DNA of 64,000 nucleotides from JBBQVS01 sp964250765 (GCA_964250765.1 CAXUHF010000010.1:1-64000); one strand, 5' to 3'. Positions 1 through 9,070 are shown, counted from the first letter of the stretch. The notes: generated by a model not told the origin, from the sequence alone. Made by a program: numbers and translations.

Positions 1-20
1 AGTCTTTACTTGATTGAGGC

Positions 21-103
21 CAGGGCGCCCGCAAGGGGAACGCCCCTCCCATACATGAAGGTGAAACGTGTATGGGAGGGGCGTTCCCCTTGCGAGCACC
101 CTG
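21..103. repeat. Long palindromic hairpin (24-bp perfect core)
   Basis: Bases 31-54 and 70-93 are perfect reverse complements over 24 bp with a 15-base loop. The pairing continues outward to 21-30/94-103 with two mismatches. The arms are G/C rich. The element lies just downstream of the minus-strand gene that ends at 135, but there is no T-run on either exit, so a simple intrinsic terminator is not the obvious reading. It may be a REP or MITE-like dispersed palindrome. No second copy occurs in this window. Confidence 0.75.
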
Positions 104-134
104 GTTTTGGTGCCGTATAAATTGTGGTGGAACA

Positions 135-989
135 TTATTTGATTTGTAGACGTTCTACGACCTCTGAAGCAAGACTGGGGCGAAATAGCCCTTCCGCAAT
201 AAGTGAGGCACCTATTGCAGTCTCAAAACCTTCTGGCTCAGACTCGCTATGGGGAAAAAGATAAAATTGATACGTATCGCCTAAACGATCAACAACAGTG
301 CTTTTATCTAGTTTCTCCTGAAGAGAGGAGCGACGGTCGATCACAACGATGTCTTCAAAGTGATGGATTGCCATCAAACCAGCCACATCTTCCGCTAACC
401 CCTCCCAAAATGCCTGCTCACGTTCTTGCTCATCCTCGTCATCGTCCACTATCATATCATCTCGAACAGTCATACCATCAACAATTCGTCCGTCTTTGAT
501 CACTACAATGCTTCTCTCATCCTCTCCTACCTCCAAATATAAGAAACACATTTCGGACCATGTAGCTTCTTGCTGACGCATACGATATAGTAGAGTCGCT
601 ACTGAACACAACTTATCCGCATCCCCCATGTCTTTGTGTTTATGCTTGCGATAACGTGGCACACTCTTTAGGTTTTTCAATGAAGGTAAGTGGAAATTTT
701 TTGCATTAAGAGAGCTTATAGTCATGAGAAACATGTGCAAATCAGCCATGTCAGGGGTAGTAGTTAGGTCTTCTTGCTCTATAAGCAGCGTTTGTAATGA
801 GCAGAGCGTAGTTTCCAATGTCGAAGAGAGTGCGATTATTGGCTCTGGATAAAAAGCACAGAGACCCTCGATATAGGCAAGCGTTGCGGCACTATCTGCA
901 AACGAACATAATTCTATCATTTGTCCATTTTCGGTAAGACATATTTTCCACACACCAACGTTATAGTCGATACCAATACTCATTGTCAT
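135..989 (-). CDS. DUF1464 family protein (ASKHA-fold kinase-like)
   Basis: A 284-residue protein. The N-terminus (MSIGIDYNVGVWKICL) looks like a phosphate-1 loop of the actin/sugar-kinase/Hsp70 superfamily. The segment around residues 108-175 carries VPRYRKHKHKDMGDADKL followed by FLYLEVGE and KDGRIVDGM. This is the block I recall from DUF1464, a mainly archaeal family annotated as predicted butyrate kinases. A run of acidic residues (DDDEDEQERE) near residue 185 sits where the family is usually Gly-rich, so kinase activity is uncertain. The start at 989 has an AAGGAG box about 10 bases upstream; an ATG two codons later is also possible. The gene is monocistronic and divergent from the histidine kinase at 1313. 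Family assignment is from memory of the motif; the substrate is unknown. Confidence 0.65.
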   Translation of the reverse strand: MTMSIGIDYNVGVWKICLTENGQMIELCSFADSAATLAYIEGLCAFYPEPIIALSSTLETTLCSLQTLLIEQEDLTTTPDMADLHMFLMTISSLNAKNFHLPSLKNLKSVPRYRKHKHKDMGDADKLCSVATLLYRMRQQEATWSEMCFLYLEVGEDERSIVVIKDGRIVDGMTVRDDMIVDDDEDEQEREQAFWEGLAEDVAGLMAIHHFEDIVVIDRRSSLQEKLDKSTVVDRLGDTYQFYLFPHSESEPEGFETAIGASLIAEGLFRPSLASEVVERLQIK

Positions 990-1193
990 GCAATAAGGTC
1001 TCCTTGTACCATATCACGCTTGAAGTTATTAGATGTATATCTTTTTTGTAAGAACGTTCTTTTTTACCGTCTCTACTTCATTGTAGAGGCAGAGCTATTA
1101 TATCATGCATATGTATTGACACAAGCATTGCACTCAATAGGTCATGTGGCTTGACGCATACTAATTCCATCTGTTACACTTCCATGTATACAA

Positions 1194-1217
1194 ACGCCCC
1201 GATGAACAACGGGGCGT
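1194..1217. other. Small GC-rich hairpin in divergent intergenic region
   Basis: ACGCCCC at 1194-1200 pairs with GGGGCGT at 1211-1217 around a 10-base loop, followed by GTTCATACATTTT. No gene ends immediately before it on either strand (990-1312 separates divergent starts), so it could insulate the two promoters or be an operator. The rest of 990-1312 holds only the promoter listed next and no credible gene. Confidence 0.4.
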
Positions 1218-1228
1218 GTTCATACATT

Positions 1229-1259
1229 TTGACAAACATCCACCTATCTTTTTTATAAT
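1229..1259 (+). promoter_or_regulatory. Sigma-70-type promoter of the histidine kinase gene
   Basis: TTGACA at 1229-1234 and TATAAT at 1254-1259 are both exact consensus hexamers, but the spacer is 19 bases, longer than the ideal 17. The start codon follows about 53 bases after the -10 element. Confidence 0.6.
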
Positions 1260-1312
1260 GCTGAATTCCTATCAACATGTATTTGTGCTAGCTCCCATGA
1301 GAGGTTGATAAC

Positions 1313-4213
1313 ATGCCGAGTGATAGTTCTTTAGTTACTAGTGAACAGGAGCATATACGACTGCGACAAGCATTACGTGAATACGAAATCTTACGTGAGC
1401 TATCAGAACTTCTTGCCTCATCGCTTGATCTTACTCATATTCTACAGGTGCTGGTGAAACGCACAACAGAGGTGTGTGAGGTTGAACGCTGTGCGATCTG
1501 GCTTTTTGAGGAGGCGCGCAATCTTTTTGTGCCTAAAACATATTTTCTTTTTGCACCCGATCTTCACCAAAAAATGATTAAAGCTGGCGACCGTCTCTGG
1601 TACTCTTATTCTCTTCCTTTACAAGACCCATTTGTACAACATTTGACAAACAGCAGCGATCCAGTCGTATCCGAGGACCTAAGTACCAAGCCTGACATGC
1701 AGATATTCTCGGAGAAGTTTTTTGTTCGTTCTGTCTTGTTCGTAGCTCTCCGACGCGAGGGACGCATTGTTGGCTTGATGTCGCTTGATAACCCAGGAAA
1801 AACTGAGGTCTTTTCTGAGGAAAAACAGCAACTTGTACGTGCTATTGGACAACAAGCAGCTGTTGCAATTGACAATACACGTATTTATCGACAAGCACAA
1901 AACGAGAGTAAGCGTGCAGAGCGCCTAATCAAACGCGCTCAATCTATCTACGAAGTGGCTATAGCCGTCAACTCAAACGAGGACCTATCAACCGTGCTAG
2001 GCATTGCTACACGGCATCTCGTCAGCGGTTTGGAAGCCGATGGAGGGACTATTGTGCTACTGGACAATGGTGCGCTACTTCTAGCAAGCACAACTGCGCC
2101 TCAATCATCTACATCAACATCGCCAGCGCTGATGGACCTACCCTGTTGTAGTGAGGCTCTTCAAGATGAGACACCACGCTTTTTTATGCAGAATCAGGTG
2201 ACAGGAATTGAGAAAGAGTGGTACCAGCAATTTGGTTTAAGCAATGTACTGATCGTCCCACTTATCGCGGGTGCAAGAAATGGAAGCAAACGCAAAAAGA
2301 AAAATACGCTCCTTCTCGAAGAAAAGCATTGTGTTGGGTTTGCCTTTGTAAACTATAACCGAGCGACACGTCAGCCCGCGAAAGGTCATCTTGCTTTTGC
2401 ACAGGATATCGCAGCACAGTGTGCACTTGCAATTGAGAAGAATCAGTTACTCACAAATGCAAATCAGGTGGCGAAAGTCGCTCTTGAACGAGCTAATACG
2501 ATTGACGCCATATTTAACGCAATGACGGAAGGAGTCGTTGTTCTCGATTTAAACGGTCAGATTATTGTAAACAATCAGACCGCCTCACATTTTTTAGGTA
2601 TGCCGCTTTACTCGAAAGAACATCTCACTACATTTTTACAGCGTTACCCGACCTATACGCTGCGTGGTACACCAATTGCTTACGGAGATTTTCCACTAAC
2701 ACGAGCATTGCGCGGAGAGCATATTCGTGGCGAACGTTTCGTGACACGACGAGCGGACAATTCTGAACGTACCGTCGAAGTGAATGTTGCACCCCTTCAT
2801 GATGACGAGTCGCATCATGTTGGTTTTGTAAGTGCGTTCCGTGATGTTACAGAGCAAGTCCGTGTCGAGCAACGTATTCGGGGAGCATTAAACGTGATGC
2901 TTAACGCTGCCGAAGTCTTAGCTGGCATTACAGATATCAAAGAACTGATACGCCGTGTTCTTACAATGACATTGAGTGCATTGAACTGTGAACGTGGTTT
3001 TGTGCATTTATACGACGAGGAGCGACACCTCTTTACACCGTTGCTCTCCATCGGATTTTCCAAGCAGCCCAACGCGTACTGGAACATAGAGCAGCAATTC
3101 TGGTTTGCGCCTGACATACAAACGACAAAAGAGCCACACGCATCTCTTGCAGCGGGTCACACAACTCTCATTCCGCCAGAGCATCGTACGGTTCAAGATG
3201 AAGCTCTACATGCAGATACAGTACTCGTCGCGCCACTCATGCATAACAAACAACTCCTGGGAGTTATGATTCTCGACCGTGCGGCATCACAAGACGGACA
3301 TGAACTAGACGACTCTCCTCAATCACGATATGTACGGCGCGAGTTTACCGTATGGGACGTGACGGTAGCAGAAGGTATTGCACGCTTTGCGGGTCTAGCT
3401 ATTGAGCAGGCACGATGGCAATCAGAGGCGACAATCGCACGCACAAGTGAGGCTGAGATGCGTGAGTCTAACGCACTAAAAGACGAGTTTCTCTCCATTA
3501 CCGCACATGAATTTCGCTCACCGCTCACCATCATTCAAGCACATAGTCAGATGATGGAGCGCATTATGCGACGTATTGAACAGATGCCAAAACGCGAGAA
3601 ATTGCAGGAGAGTATTACAGCAATAGAGGAGCAAACGCATCAACTTACCAATATCGTCAACACGTTTCTTGAAGTTACACGCTTAAATAAAGGGCAAATC
3701 ACACTCAAGCAAGAGCGCGTAAACCTGAGCGAGCTACTCAAACAAGAGGTCGTTAAGCATAGCACAACAACAACACTTCATGACATCTCTTTTGCTACAA
3801 AGTTTGATGAACAGCTGTGCTATGTCATGGGGGATCGTGCACGGCTTCAGCAAATATTTGGCAATCTGCTACAAAACGCTATAAAATATAGTCCTCATGG
3901 TGGGTCTATTACGGTTACACTAAAACATTACATGGCGGAGACAGGAAACACGTTCCTGGAAGTACGTGTAGCAGATAGAGGTATTGGTGTTCCCAAAGAT
4001 GCACAACCGTATCTTTTTGAGCGTTTCTATCGCGCTCCAAACGTAGATGGCGGCAAAACAAAAGGCGTTGGACTTGGCCTATATGTTGTTGCTGAGTTTC
4101 TTCATCTTCATTGTGGGACTATTCATGTTGAGAGTAGCGGTGAATATGGTGAGGGAAGTTGTTTCGTGGTCACGCTGCCTTCTATAGAAAGCGATGACAC
4201 CGATAGTGAATGA
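1313..4213 (+). CDS. Multi-GAF/PAS sensor histidine kinase
   Basis: A 966-residue cytosolic hybrid sensor without obvious membrane segments. Approximate order: GAF 1 (30-190), GAF 2 (205-375), PAS (395-510, starting with IDAIFNAMTEGVVVLDLNG), GAF 3 (525-690), HisKA (720-790) and HATPase_c (835-955). The phosphoacceptor is His732 in TAHEFRSPLT. The N box is GNLLQNAIKYSPHGG, G1 is DRGIGVP, the F box is LFERFYR and G2 is GVGLGLYVV, so the catalytic core looks complete. The start follows a GAGG box. The last 20 bases overlap the next gene, an HD hydrolase, which implies translational coupling and a possible shared signalling role. No receiver-domain partner lies nearby, so the cognate regulator must be elsewhere. 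Confidence 0.93.
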   Translation: MPSDSSLVTSEQEHIRLRQALREYEILRELSELLASSLDLTHILQVLVKRTTEVCEVERCAIWLFEEARNLFVPKTYFLFAPDLHQKMIKAGDRLWYSYSLPLQDPFVQHLTNSSDPVVSEDLSTKPDMQIFSEKFFVRSVLFVALRREGRIVGLMSLDNPGKTEVFSEEKQQLVRAIGQQAAVAIDNTRIYRQAQNESKRAERLIKRAQSIYEVAIAVNSNEDLSTVLGIATRHLVSGLEADGGTIVLLDNGALLLASTTAPQSSTSTSPALMDLPCCSEALQDETPRFFMQNQVTGIEKEWYQQFGLSNVLIVPLIAGARNGSKRKKKNTLLLEEKHCVGFAFVNYNRATRQPAKGHLAFAQDIAAQCALAIEKNQLLTNANQVAKVALERANTIDAIFNAMTEGVVVLDLNGQIIVNNQTASHFLGMPLYSKEHLTTFLQRYPTYTLRGTPIAYGDFPLTRALRGEHIRGERFVTRRADNSERTVEVNVAPLHDDESHHVGFVSAFRDVTEQVRVEQRIRGALNVMLNAAEVLAGITDIKELIRRVLTMTLSALNCERGFVHLYDEERHLFTPLLSIGFSKQPNAYWNIEQQFWFAPDIQTTKEPHASLAAGHTTLIPPEHRTVQDEALHADTVLVAPLMHNKQLLGVMILDRAASQDGHELDDSPQSRYVRREFTVWDVTVAEGIARFAGLAIEQARWQSEATIARTSEAEMRESNALKDEFLSITAHEFRSPLTIIQAHSQMMERIMRRIEQMPKREKLQESITAIEEQTHQLTNIVNTFLEVTRLNKGQITLKQERVNLSELLKQEVVKHSTTTTLHDISFATKFDEQLCYVMGDRARLQQIFGNLLQNAIKYSPHGGSITVTLKHYMAETGNTFLEVRVADRGIGVPKDAQPYLFERFYRAPNVDGGKTKGVGLGLYVVAEFLHLHCGTIHVESSGEYGEGSCFVVTLPSIESDDTDSE

Positions 4214-4886
4214 GCTACCTCTTCTACGTTCCTGGCTCCTTGCTCTCACAAAAGAGACAATGCAACGCGAAGATGCGGGTGATGCCTCACATGATTATGA
4301 TCATATTGTGCGCGTTATGGCTCTAGCAGATACGCTACAAAAGCGCGAAGGCGGTGAGCTGCCCATCATCTGGGCGGCAGTTGCTTTGCACGATATTGGA
4401 CAGGAGCGTGAACGTCGGCAAGGTGGCGATCATGCTATGATTGGGGCTGAGATGGCGGTAGACTTGCTCACGAACACACAGTTTCCACAGCATGCTATTC
4501 CATCAGTCCAACAAGCTATCCGTGAACACCGCATGACTGGTGGCATTCTACCTTCTGCATTAGAGGGTCGCATTCTGTACGATGCCGACAAAATTGATTG
4601 TCTTGGAGCTATTGGTATTGGTCGTCTCTACTGTATTACAGGTCTCTATCATCAGAAAATATACTCGGAACTACCACCTGATGTCCGTGAACCAGTTGAC
4701 CCACTGACAGTACGTACATTGCGTAGAAGTCCTGACTATTCGCCAAGCATCGAGTTTCGCTTGCTTTTTGGCAATCTCCCCGAACGCATGACTACTGAGA
4801 CAGGCCGTGTCTTAGCACGAGAACGTTATGACTACATGGCGAATTTCTTTAGACGCTTACAACGGGAAATCGAAGGCTCTTTATAA
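4194..4886 (+). CDS. HD-domain phosphohydrolase
   Basis: A 230-residue protein of the HD superfamily of metal-dependent phosphohydrolases (YedJ-like subgroup, inferred). The metal-binding pattern is visible: His in HDYDHIVRV (about residue 32), HD in VALHDIGQERER (about 65-66), a downstream His in REHRMTGG, and the final Asp in LYDADKIDCLGA. The start codon lies inside the 3' end of the histidine kinase gene (20-base overlap), so the two are probably co-translated. The 3' end overlaps the convergent gene by six bases. The substrate cannot be told from sequence; these enzymes act on nucleotides or other phosphoesters. Confidence 0.85.
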   Translation: MTPIVNELPLLRSWLLALTKETMQREDAGDASHDYDHIVRVMALADTLQKREGGELPIIWAAVALHDIGQERERRQGGDHAMIGAEMAVDLLTNTQFPQHAIPSVQQAIREHRMTGGILPSALEGRILYDADKIDCLGAIGIGRLYCITGLYHQKIYSELPPDVREPVDPLTVRTLRRSPDYSPSIEFRLLFGNLPERMTTETGRVLARERYDYMANFFRRLQREIEGSL

Positions 4887-5966
4887 TACTGAAGTGTCTA
4901 TAAAAAGCACATAGTTAAACGTCGTCTTCGTGGTAGCGGGTGCGGTTAAGTGAAGCGTAAAGCCCACGGTTGGATGAAGCGAAATATACTGAACGAGCGT
5001 TGGTCCAGGGTTGGAAGTCAGAGTAACATGTACAACACTGGTTGCTACCGTATGTATGTTTTTCACCATAAGTTCACCTTGACCCCTCTCAAATGTGCCG
5101 TTACCAAAGAATGACGTACAATCAGCACTGGAAGAGGACATGGTGCTTGTCTCAGTATGTGTCTCATGCTGAACATGTATCTCTTTACCAGACGCTATTT
5201 CAATTGACTGCTCAGTAGAAAGAACTTCTTGCACCTTTTCACGAAAGCGAACATTGACAGTGAGTGGTTCCCGTAGAGGCTCATTCGTCTCTCTGCTCCA
5301 ACTATAGATATCATCTTCTCTAGGATATGGTGTCGTCTTAGAAGTTGGCGTAGTTTGTAAATGCACCTTTGTAGTGCGCCCCGCTAATCGCTGATTACTT
5401 TTTATTGGAGGAGATGCTGGTTGGGAAGGTGTTGCAGGAATCGCTTCAACTACTGTAGGCATCTGCACACTTTCAATCGGTGCTACAGCATATGTAGAAG
5501 GAAGAGGTGCGAGATGTCTTTCTTGTGGAAAAGACTCATCTTGCCCGCGTCGTGTTGGCATCCAGATAGGCTCTTCAGAAGGTTGCACAATAGCCGCAAA
5601 TGATGAGGTCAATCGCTGTGCGAGTCGAGTTAATATGTTTGTACTTTGTGGTTTCTGATACTCTTCTCTCTCCTTTGCTCCTTCCTGTTGTGCTGCGATT
5701 TCAGCCGTGACCGACTGTACAAAGCTCGCTGGACGAACAGAGGGTTGCACTTTTGACTGTAAACTCAGGCGCGGGGGAACGAGTTCAGTACTTGAAAGCG
5801 CACGATCTACAGACATATATTGTTGCTCATCGTCTGACCACTGTTCTTGTGATGATGAATCGGCAAGAGTTTCCTCAACTGACTCCGAAATATTTTGTCG
5901 CTCACGTGCGAGTCTAGCTTGCCAATACTGTTTCGCGTGAGGATCATGCTCTTCGTGCAATGCCAT
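4881..5966 (-). CDS. Hypothetical protein, disordered with C-terminal beta domain
   Basis: A 361-residue protein. Residues 1-230 are low-complexity, charged and Ser/Thr/Pro/Gln-rich, with no signal peptide or membrane segment, and look intrinsically disordered. The last 70 or so residues form a compact beta-rich domain: GNGTFERGQGELMVKN, then TSVVHVTLTSNPGP, then LHPTVGFTLHLTAPA and a hydrophobic end. I recognise this strand pattern from C-terminal domains of surface or appendage-associated proteins in Chloroflexota and cyanobacteria, but cannot name the family. The start has a GGAGAG box 11 bases upstream. The gene converges on the HD gene with a 6-base overlap. Function unknown. Confidence 0.7.
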   Translation of the reverse strand: MALHEEHDPHAKQYWQARLARERQNISESVEETLADSSSQEQWSDDEQQYMSVDRALSSTELVPPRLSLQSKVQPSVRPASFVQSVTAEIAAQQEGAKEREEYQKPQSTNILTRLAQRLTSSFAAIVQPSEEPIWMPTRRGQDESFPQERHLAPLPSTYAVAPIESVQMPTVVEAIPATPSQPASPPIKSNQRLAGRTTKVHLQTTPTSKTTPYPREDDIYSWSRETNEPLREPLTVNVRFREKVQEVLSTEQSIEIASGKEIHVQHETHTETSTMSSSSADCTSFFGNGTFERGQGELMVKNIHTVATSVVHVTLTSNPGPTLVQYISLHPTVGFTLHLTAPATTKTTFNYVLFIDTSVL

Positions 5967-6313
5967 AAATACTCTTGCTCTCCCTATTTAGACACTATCT
6001 TTTCTGTCCTACCAGCGCATAAAGATACAAGGTGAAATAAACAGAGGCAGTATAACATATCTTTCATACGTCATGCGTGTAGATAGCACATTTGGGTGAT
6101 TTAGGTAAAATCATGCGAGCACAAAATGCATTGCTACATGCAAAAGGACAATTGGGTAAATAGTACGGGTAGTATTGCAAGTAGGGGTCAGGAACGCTAC
6201 AATAGGCACCTAACCAACGCATTCGTTGATTGGCATGGACATATTATATCTTGCTCTCAAGGGTGTGAAGAAACGTTACTCTATTTTCATGTGGCAAGGA
6301 AGGATTTTCAAAT
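5967..6313. other. Gene-free divergent intergenic region
   Basis: About 350 bases between divergent starts. A 63-codon open frame at 6126-6317 has no ribosome binding site and an unlikely composition, so it was not called. At 6251-6268 the sequence TTGCTCTCAAGGGTGTGA matches 16 of 18 bases of 6852-6869-region sequence in the inverted-repeat element downstream of coxG. It may hold regulatory sites for either flanking gene; no clear promoter pair was found. Confidence 0.4.
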
Positions 6314-6748
6314 ATGAAACTCAATGGCTCACACAAATTTAAAGCTTCTAGTGCACAAGTCTATAATGCTATTCTTAACCCTGCGGTATTGAAAGAATGT
6401 ATTCCGGGTTGTCAGAACGTTGAATACCTTGATCCCAATAGCATCAAGGCCAGCATTTCAACACCCCTTCCAGGTTTAAAAGGACCATACAACGTAGTTA
6501 TTAACATTGCACAGAGGCAGGCACCAAACAACCTCACGTTGCAGGTACAGCGTCAAGGAACGGGTGGCTCAATCAATGCACTCAGCAACATTAACATTCT
6601 TGATGAGGCTGACGGTTCTGTACTGAAGTACGATGCGAATGCTGACCTAAGCGGCCCTATCGCAATCGCAAACAACCCTATCGGTGAGAGCTTCACCAAG
6701 GGATCGCTCGGCTCCTTCTTCAAAAGCCTGGACAAGGCAATCGTCTAA
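6314..6748 (+). CDS. CoxG-type SRPBCC family protein
   Basis: A 144-residue SRPBCC (START-like) protein resembling carbon monoxide dehydrogenase subunit G. Visible features are the opening MKLNGSHKFKAS, then VYNAILNPAVLKECIPGC (the typical CoxG helix with the CIPG motif), and the C-terminal FTKGSLGSFFKSLDKAI. Classical CoxG has a C-terminal membrane-anchor extension, which this short form lacks. No coxSML molybdenum CO dehydrogenase genes are in the window, so it is an orphan. Family members elsewhere bind quinones or other hydrophobic ligands; that role here is inference. An AAGGA box precedes the start. Confidence 0.82.
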   Translation: MKLNGSHKFKASSAQVYNAILNPAVLKECIPGCQNVEYLDPNSIKASISTPLPGLKGPYNVVINIAQRQAPNNLTLQVQRQGTGGSINALSNINILDEADGSVLKYDANADLSGPIAIANNPIGESFTKGSLGSFFKSLDKAIV

Positions 6749-6758
6749 GTATAGAATC

Positions 6759-6885
6759 TGTAGAGGTCTAATTCTATTACACCCTCTCGGCAATCAACAT
6801 TGTGGAAGGAATTGATGAAATGTTTTATACATTCTTCCAATATTGCTCATTGCTCACAAGGGTGTAATAGAATTAGACCTCTACA
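6759..6885. repeat. MITE-like element with 27-bp inverted arms
   Basis: Bases 6759-6785 and 6859-6885 are perfect reverse complements (27 bp) separated by 73 bases. The interior holds no open frame and only weak secondary pairing (TGGAAGGAAT near 6803, ATTCTTCCA near 6831). It lies between the convergent coxG and methyltransferase genes. I could not see a target-site duplication. It could be a small non-autonomous mobile element or an unusually large intergenic hairpin. Confidence 0.7.
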
Positions 6886-6962
6886 ACAGATATACTCACA
6901 GCATTTGTCTCGCTCAGGGAAAAGATTACGATGTTATGATACTGCTCAAGCGGTGCGTTTTG

Positions 6963-7790
6963 TTAGGGATGTATACGCATAATGGCACTTGTCTGTGTAT
7001 CAACAGGTGGTATAAAAGCTCCATCGCGCTCTATAAGCCATATCTCTAGCAGTCGTCGCAACTCACCTCTTGTTTGCTTGTCATCAGGTAGAATAAGTTG
7101 CTCTAGCAATTCTTCCGTTGCACCATCGAGCGAGGGATAGCGTAAGCCTCCTGGCATACGCACAATCTCAACATCAGCATAGATACCCATCTCAAAAAGG
7201 ACATCCAGCGCATGAATATAGCCAGGAGCGGGCCGCCGTTCATCACCATGAAAGTGCTTCCACAACGAACTGGTGGTTGTGTCAAAGTGAACTGCACGCA
7301 TGTAGATATAGCAGGCTCGATGCGTTGCAGTGCGGAGTTTCGTGATGAACGTATCTATATCCCAGATAGGGTAGAGCACGTGGCTACATATTACAATATC
7401 CGCACTCAAATCAGTTGGAGCCTCCTGCCAACTTGTATAGAGTAAAGATATATTTGGCAACTCTTCTCCAATTGCATCTCGCTTAAGGTAATTCAACATA
7501 GTAGCATTTGGCTCCACAGCCGTAACATATTGAGCATATGGAGCTAGTGCAAGCGAGAAACGACCTGTTCCTGCTCCTACATCAAGCACGGTCGTGTCTC
7601 GCGTCACTTCCTGACGAAGCTTGAGATAGAGAGGGTCGCTAGTTACAGTTTCCTGTGTTGAGCGATGATAGTTCTTAGCTCGACGCTCCCAAAAGTCCGC
7701 ACTTGTACGTCCCAGATGCGCATATGCAGCATCCATTTGTCTTGCACGCGCATCAAGTATCTCATGCCAACGTTCGATTGCACTCTGCAT
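6963..7790 (-). CDS. Class I SAM-dependent methyltransferase
   Basis: A 275-residue Rossmann-fold methyltransferase. Motif I is VLDVGAGTGRFSLALAP (about residues 70-86), followed by the acidic loop VTAVEPNATML and a motif IV-like DIVICSHVLYP. The N-terminal 60 residues are helical and include FWERRAKNYH, a pattern seen in uncharacterised methyltransferases acting on small molecules. The start has an AGGAAG box nine bases upstream. It lies 22 bases downstream of the RlmI-like gene on the same strand, so the two probably share a transcript. The substrate is not predictable. Confidence 0.85.
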   Translation of the reverse strand: MQSAIERWHEILDARARQMDAAYAHLGRTSADFWERRAKNYHRSTQETVTSDPLYLKLRQEVTRDTTVLDVGAGTGRFSLALAPYAQYVTAVEPNATMLNYLKRDAIGEELPNISLLYTSWQEAPTDLSADIVICSHVLYPIWDIDTFITKLRTATHRACYIYMRAVHFDTTTSSLWKHFHGDERRPAPGYIHALDVLFEMGIYADVEIVRMPGGLRYPSLDGATEELLEQLILPDDKQTRGELRRLLEIWLIERDGAFIPPVDTQTSAIMRIHP

Positions 7791-7812
7791 AACACTGACT
7801 TCCTATGTTTCC

Positions 7813-9009
7813 TTAAACGCGACAAAACACCGCTTTCAAATATGCTGTCTCTGGCATGGCAAGATTAATTGGATGATCGACACCATGCGTATAAGTCTCA
7901 AGTAGTTGCACGGGACGCTGAAAACGCTGCGCGCTTTGTGATAGTACGCCCAGAAGATCGTCCATGCCAACAACACCAGAGCATGAGCATGTAAGCAAAA
8001 TGCCACCTGGTCGCAATACCTGCATACCTAGCGTGTTCAATCGACGATACGCTTTGAGAGCATTATTGCGCGCACTTTGTGTTTTGGCAAACGCTGGTGG
8101 ATCAAGTACCACAACATCAAATTGTTCGCCATGTTCTACCATCTCTTCAAGGGATGAAAAGACATCGGCTGTACGAAATTCATAGTCGTCGGGGTTGAGA
8201 CTATTCAACTCAAAATTTTTGCGCGATGCCTCTATTGCTGGACTAGAGATATCAATGCTTGTAACAGTCGTGTCTTTATTCGTGAGTGCTGCATAGAGTG
8301 AAAAACCACCAGTATAGCTAAAACAATTCAGGACGCGTTTACCTTGAGCATATTTGCGCAATGACTCGCGTTTGTCACGCTGATCGAGAAAAAAGCCTGT
8401 TTTTTGTCCTTGCCAGGGATCAACAAGAAACTGTACACCATTCTCACGTATGAGAATGTGTTCGGATACTTCGCCTGTTACGACTACAGGTTCTTCGACT
8501 TCTAAGCCTTCTCGACGCCTCGACATACTATCATTGCGCAACAGAATACCACTGACTCCTGTTTCTTGTAGCAAAGCCTCAATGAGCAGTGGACGTAATC
8601 GCTCCATGCCAGCCGTATGTATCTGCATCACAAGAATGTCTGCGAAACGGTCTACAACCAGCCCTGGCAGACCGTCACCCTCAGAGTGAATGAGACGATA
8701 GGCATTTGTCTGCTCTGGCTGAAAGACGCGACGTAGCTCTACCGCTCGGCGCACACGATCTCGTACAAATTCGGCGTCTATCGCCTCTTCTGGGTTACGC
8801 GTCAAGATGCGGATAGCAATATCGGTCTGCGGGTTATAGTAACCACGCGCGACAAATTGTCCCTTGGATGATTTTACATCGACGAGGCCACCTGTTTCTA
8901 TCCAACGGGGAGGCTGTTGGAGTGCTCCCGAAAAAATCCATGCATGACCACTGACAAGACTTTCTTCTTTATATGGTTTCAAGCTCGCACTGGGATAATT
9001 GACAGACAC
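7813..9009 (-). CDS. rlmI: 23S rRNA cytosine-C5 methyltransferase, RlmI family
   Basis: A 398-residue protein with the RlmI/RlmO layout: an N-terminal PUA domain (HAWIFSGAL, then VDVKSSKGQFVARGYYNP), a middle EEHI-like domain (GLPGLVVDRFADILVMQ), and a C-terminal Rossmann methyltransferase (VLNCFSYTGGFSLYAAL motif I; VVLDPPAFAK motif IV). E. coli RlmI methylates C1962 of 23S rRNA; the same target here is inference from family. The initiator is GTG, with AAGGAAG eight bases upstream and no nearby in-frame ATG. The length is normal for the family. It is the first gene of a two-gene minus-strand unit with the methyltransferase downstream. Confidence 0.9.
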   Translation of the reverse strand: MSVNYPSASLKPYKEESLVSGHAWIFSGALQQPPRWIETGGLVDVKSSKGQFVARGYYNPQTDIAIRILTRNPEEAIDAEFVRDRVRRAVELRRVFQPEQTNAYRLIHSEGDGLPGLVVDRFADILVMQIHTAGMERLRPLLIEALLQETGVSGILLRNDSMSRRREGLEVEEPVVVTGEVSEHILIRENGVQFLVDPWQGQKTGFFLDQRDKRESLRKYAQGKRVLNCFSYTGGFSLYAALTNKDTTVTSIDISSPAIEASRKNFELNSLNPDDYEFRTADVFSSLEEMVEHGEQFDVVVLDPPAFAKTQSARNNALKAYRRLNTLGMQVLRPGGILLTCSCSGVVGMDDLLGVLSQSAQRFQRPVQLLETYTHGVDHPINLAMPETAYLKAVFCRV

Positions 9010-9070
9010 AGTGTATTCTTCCTTTGTTGACCTATTTCTCTATAGTATCTCACACACGTAAAGTAAAAGC

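Noticed and set aside
203..499. 98-codon plus-strand frame opposite the DUF1464 gene
   Set aside because: Composition typical of an antisense shadow; no ribosome binding site and the minus-strand gene has clear motifs.
6126..6317. 63-codon plus-strand frame upstream of coxG
   Set aside because: No ribosome binding site, no recognisable pattern, and it overlaps the coxG start region.
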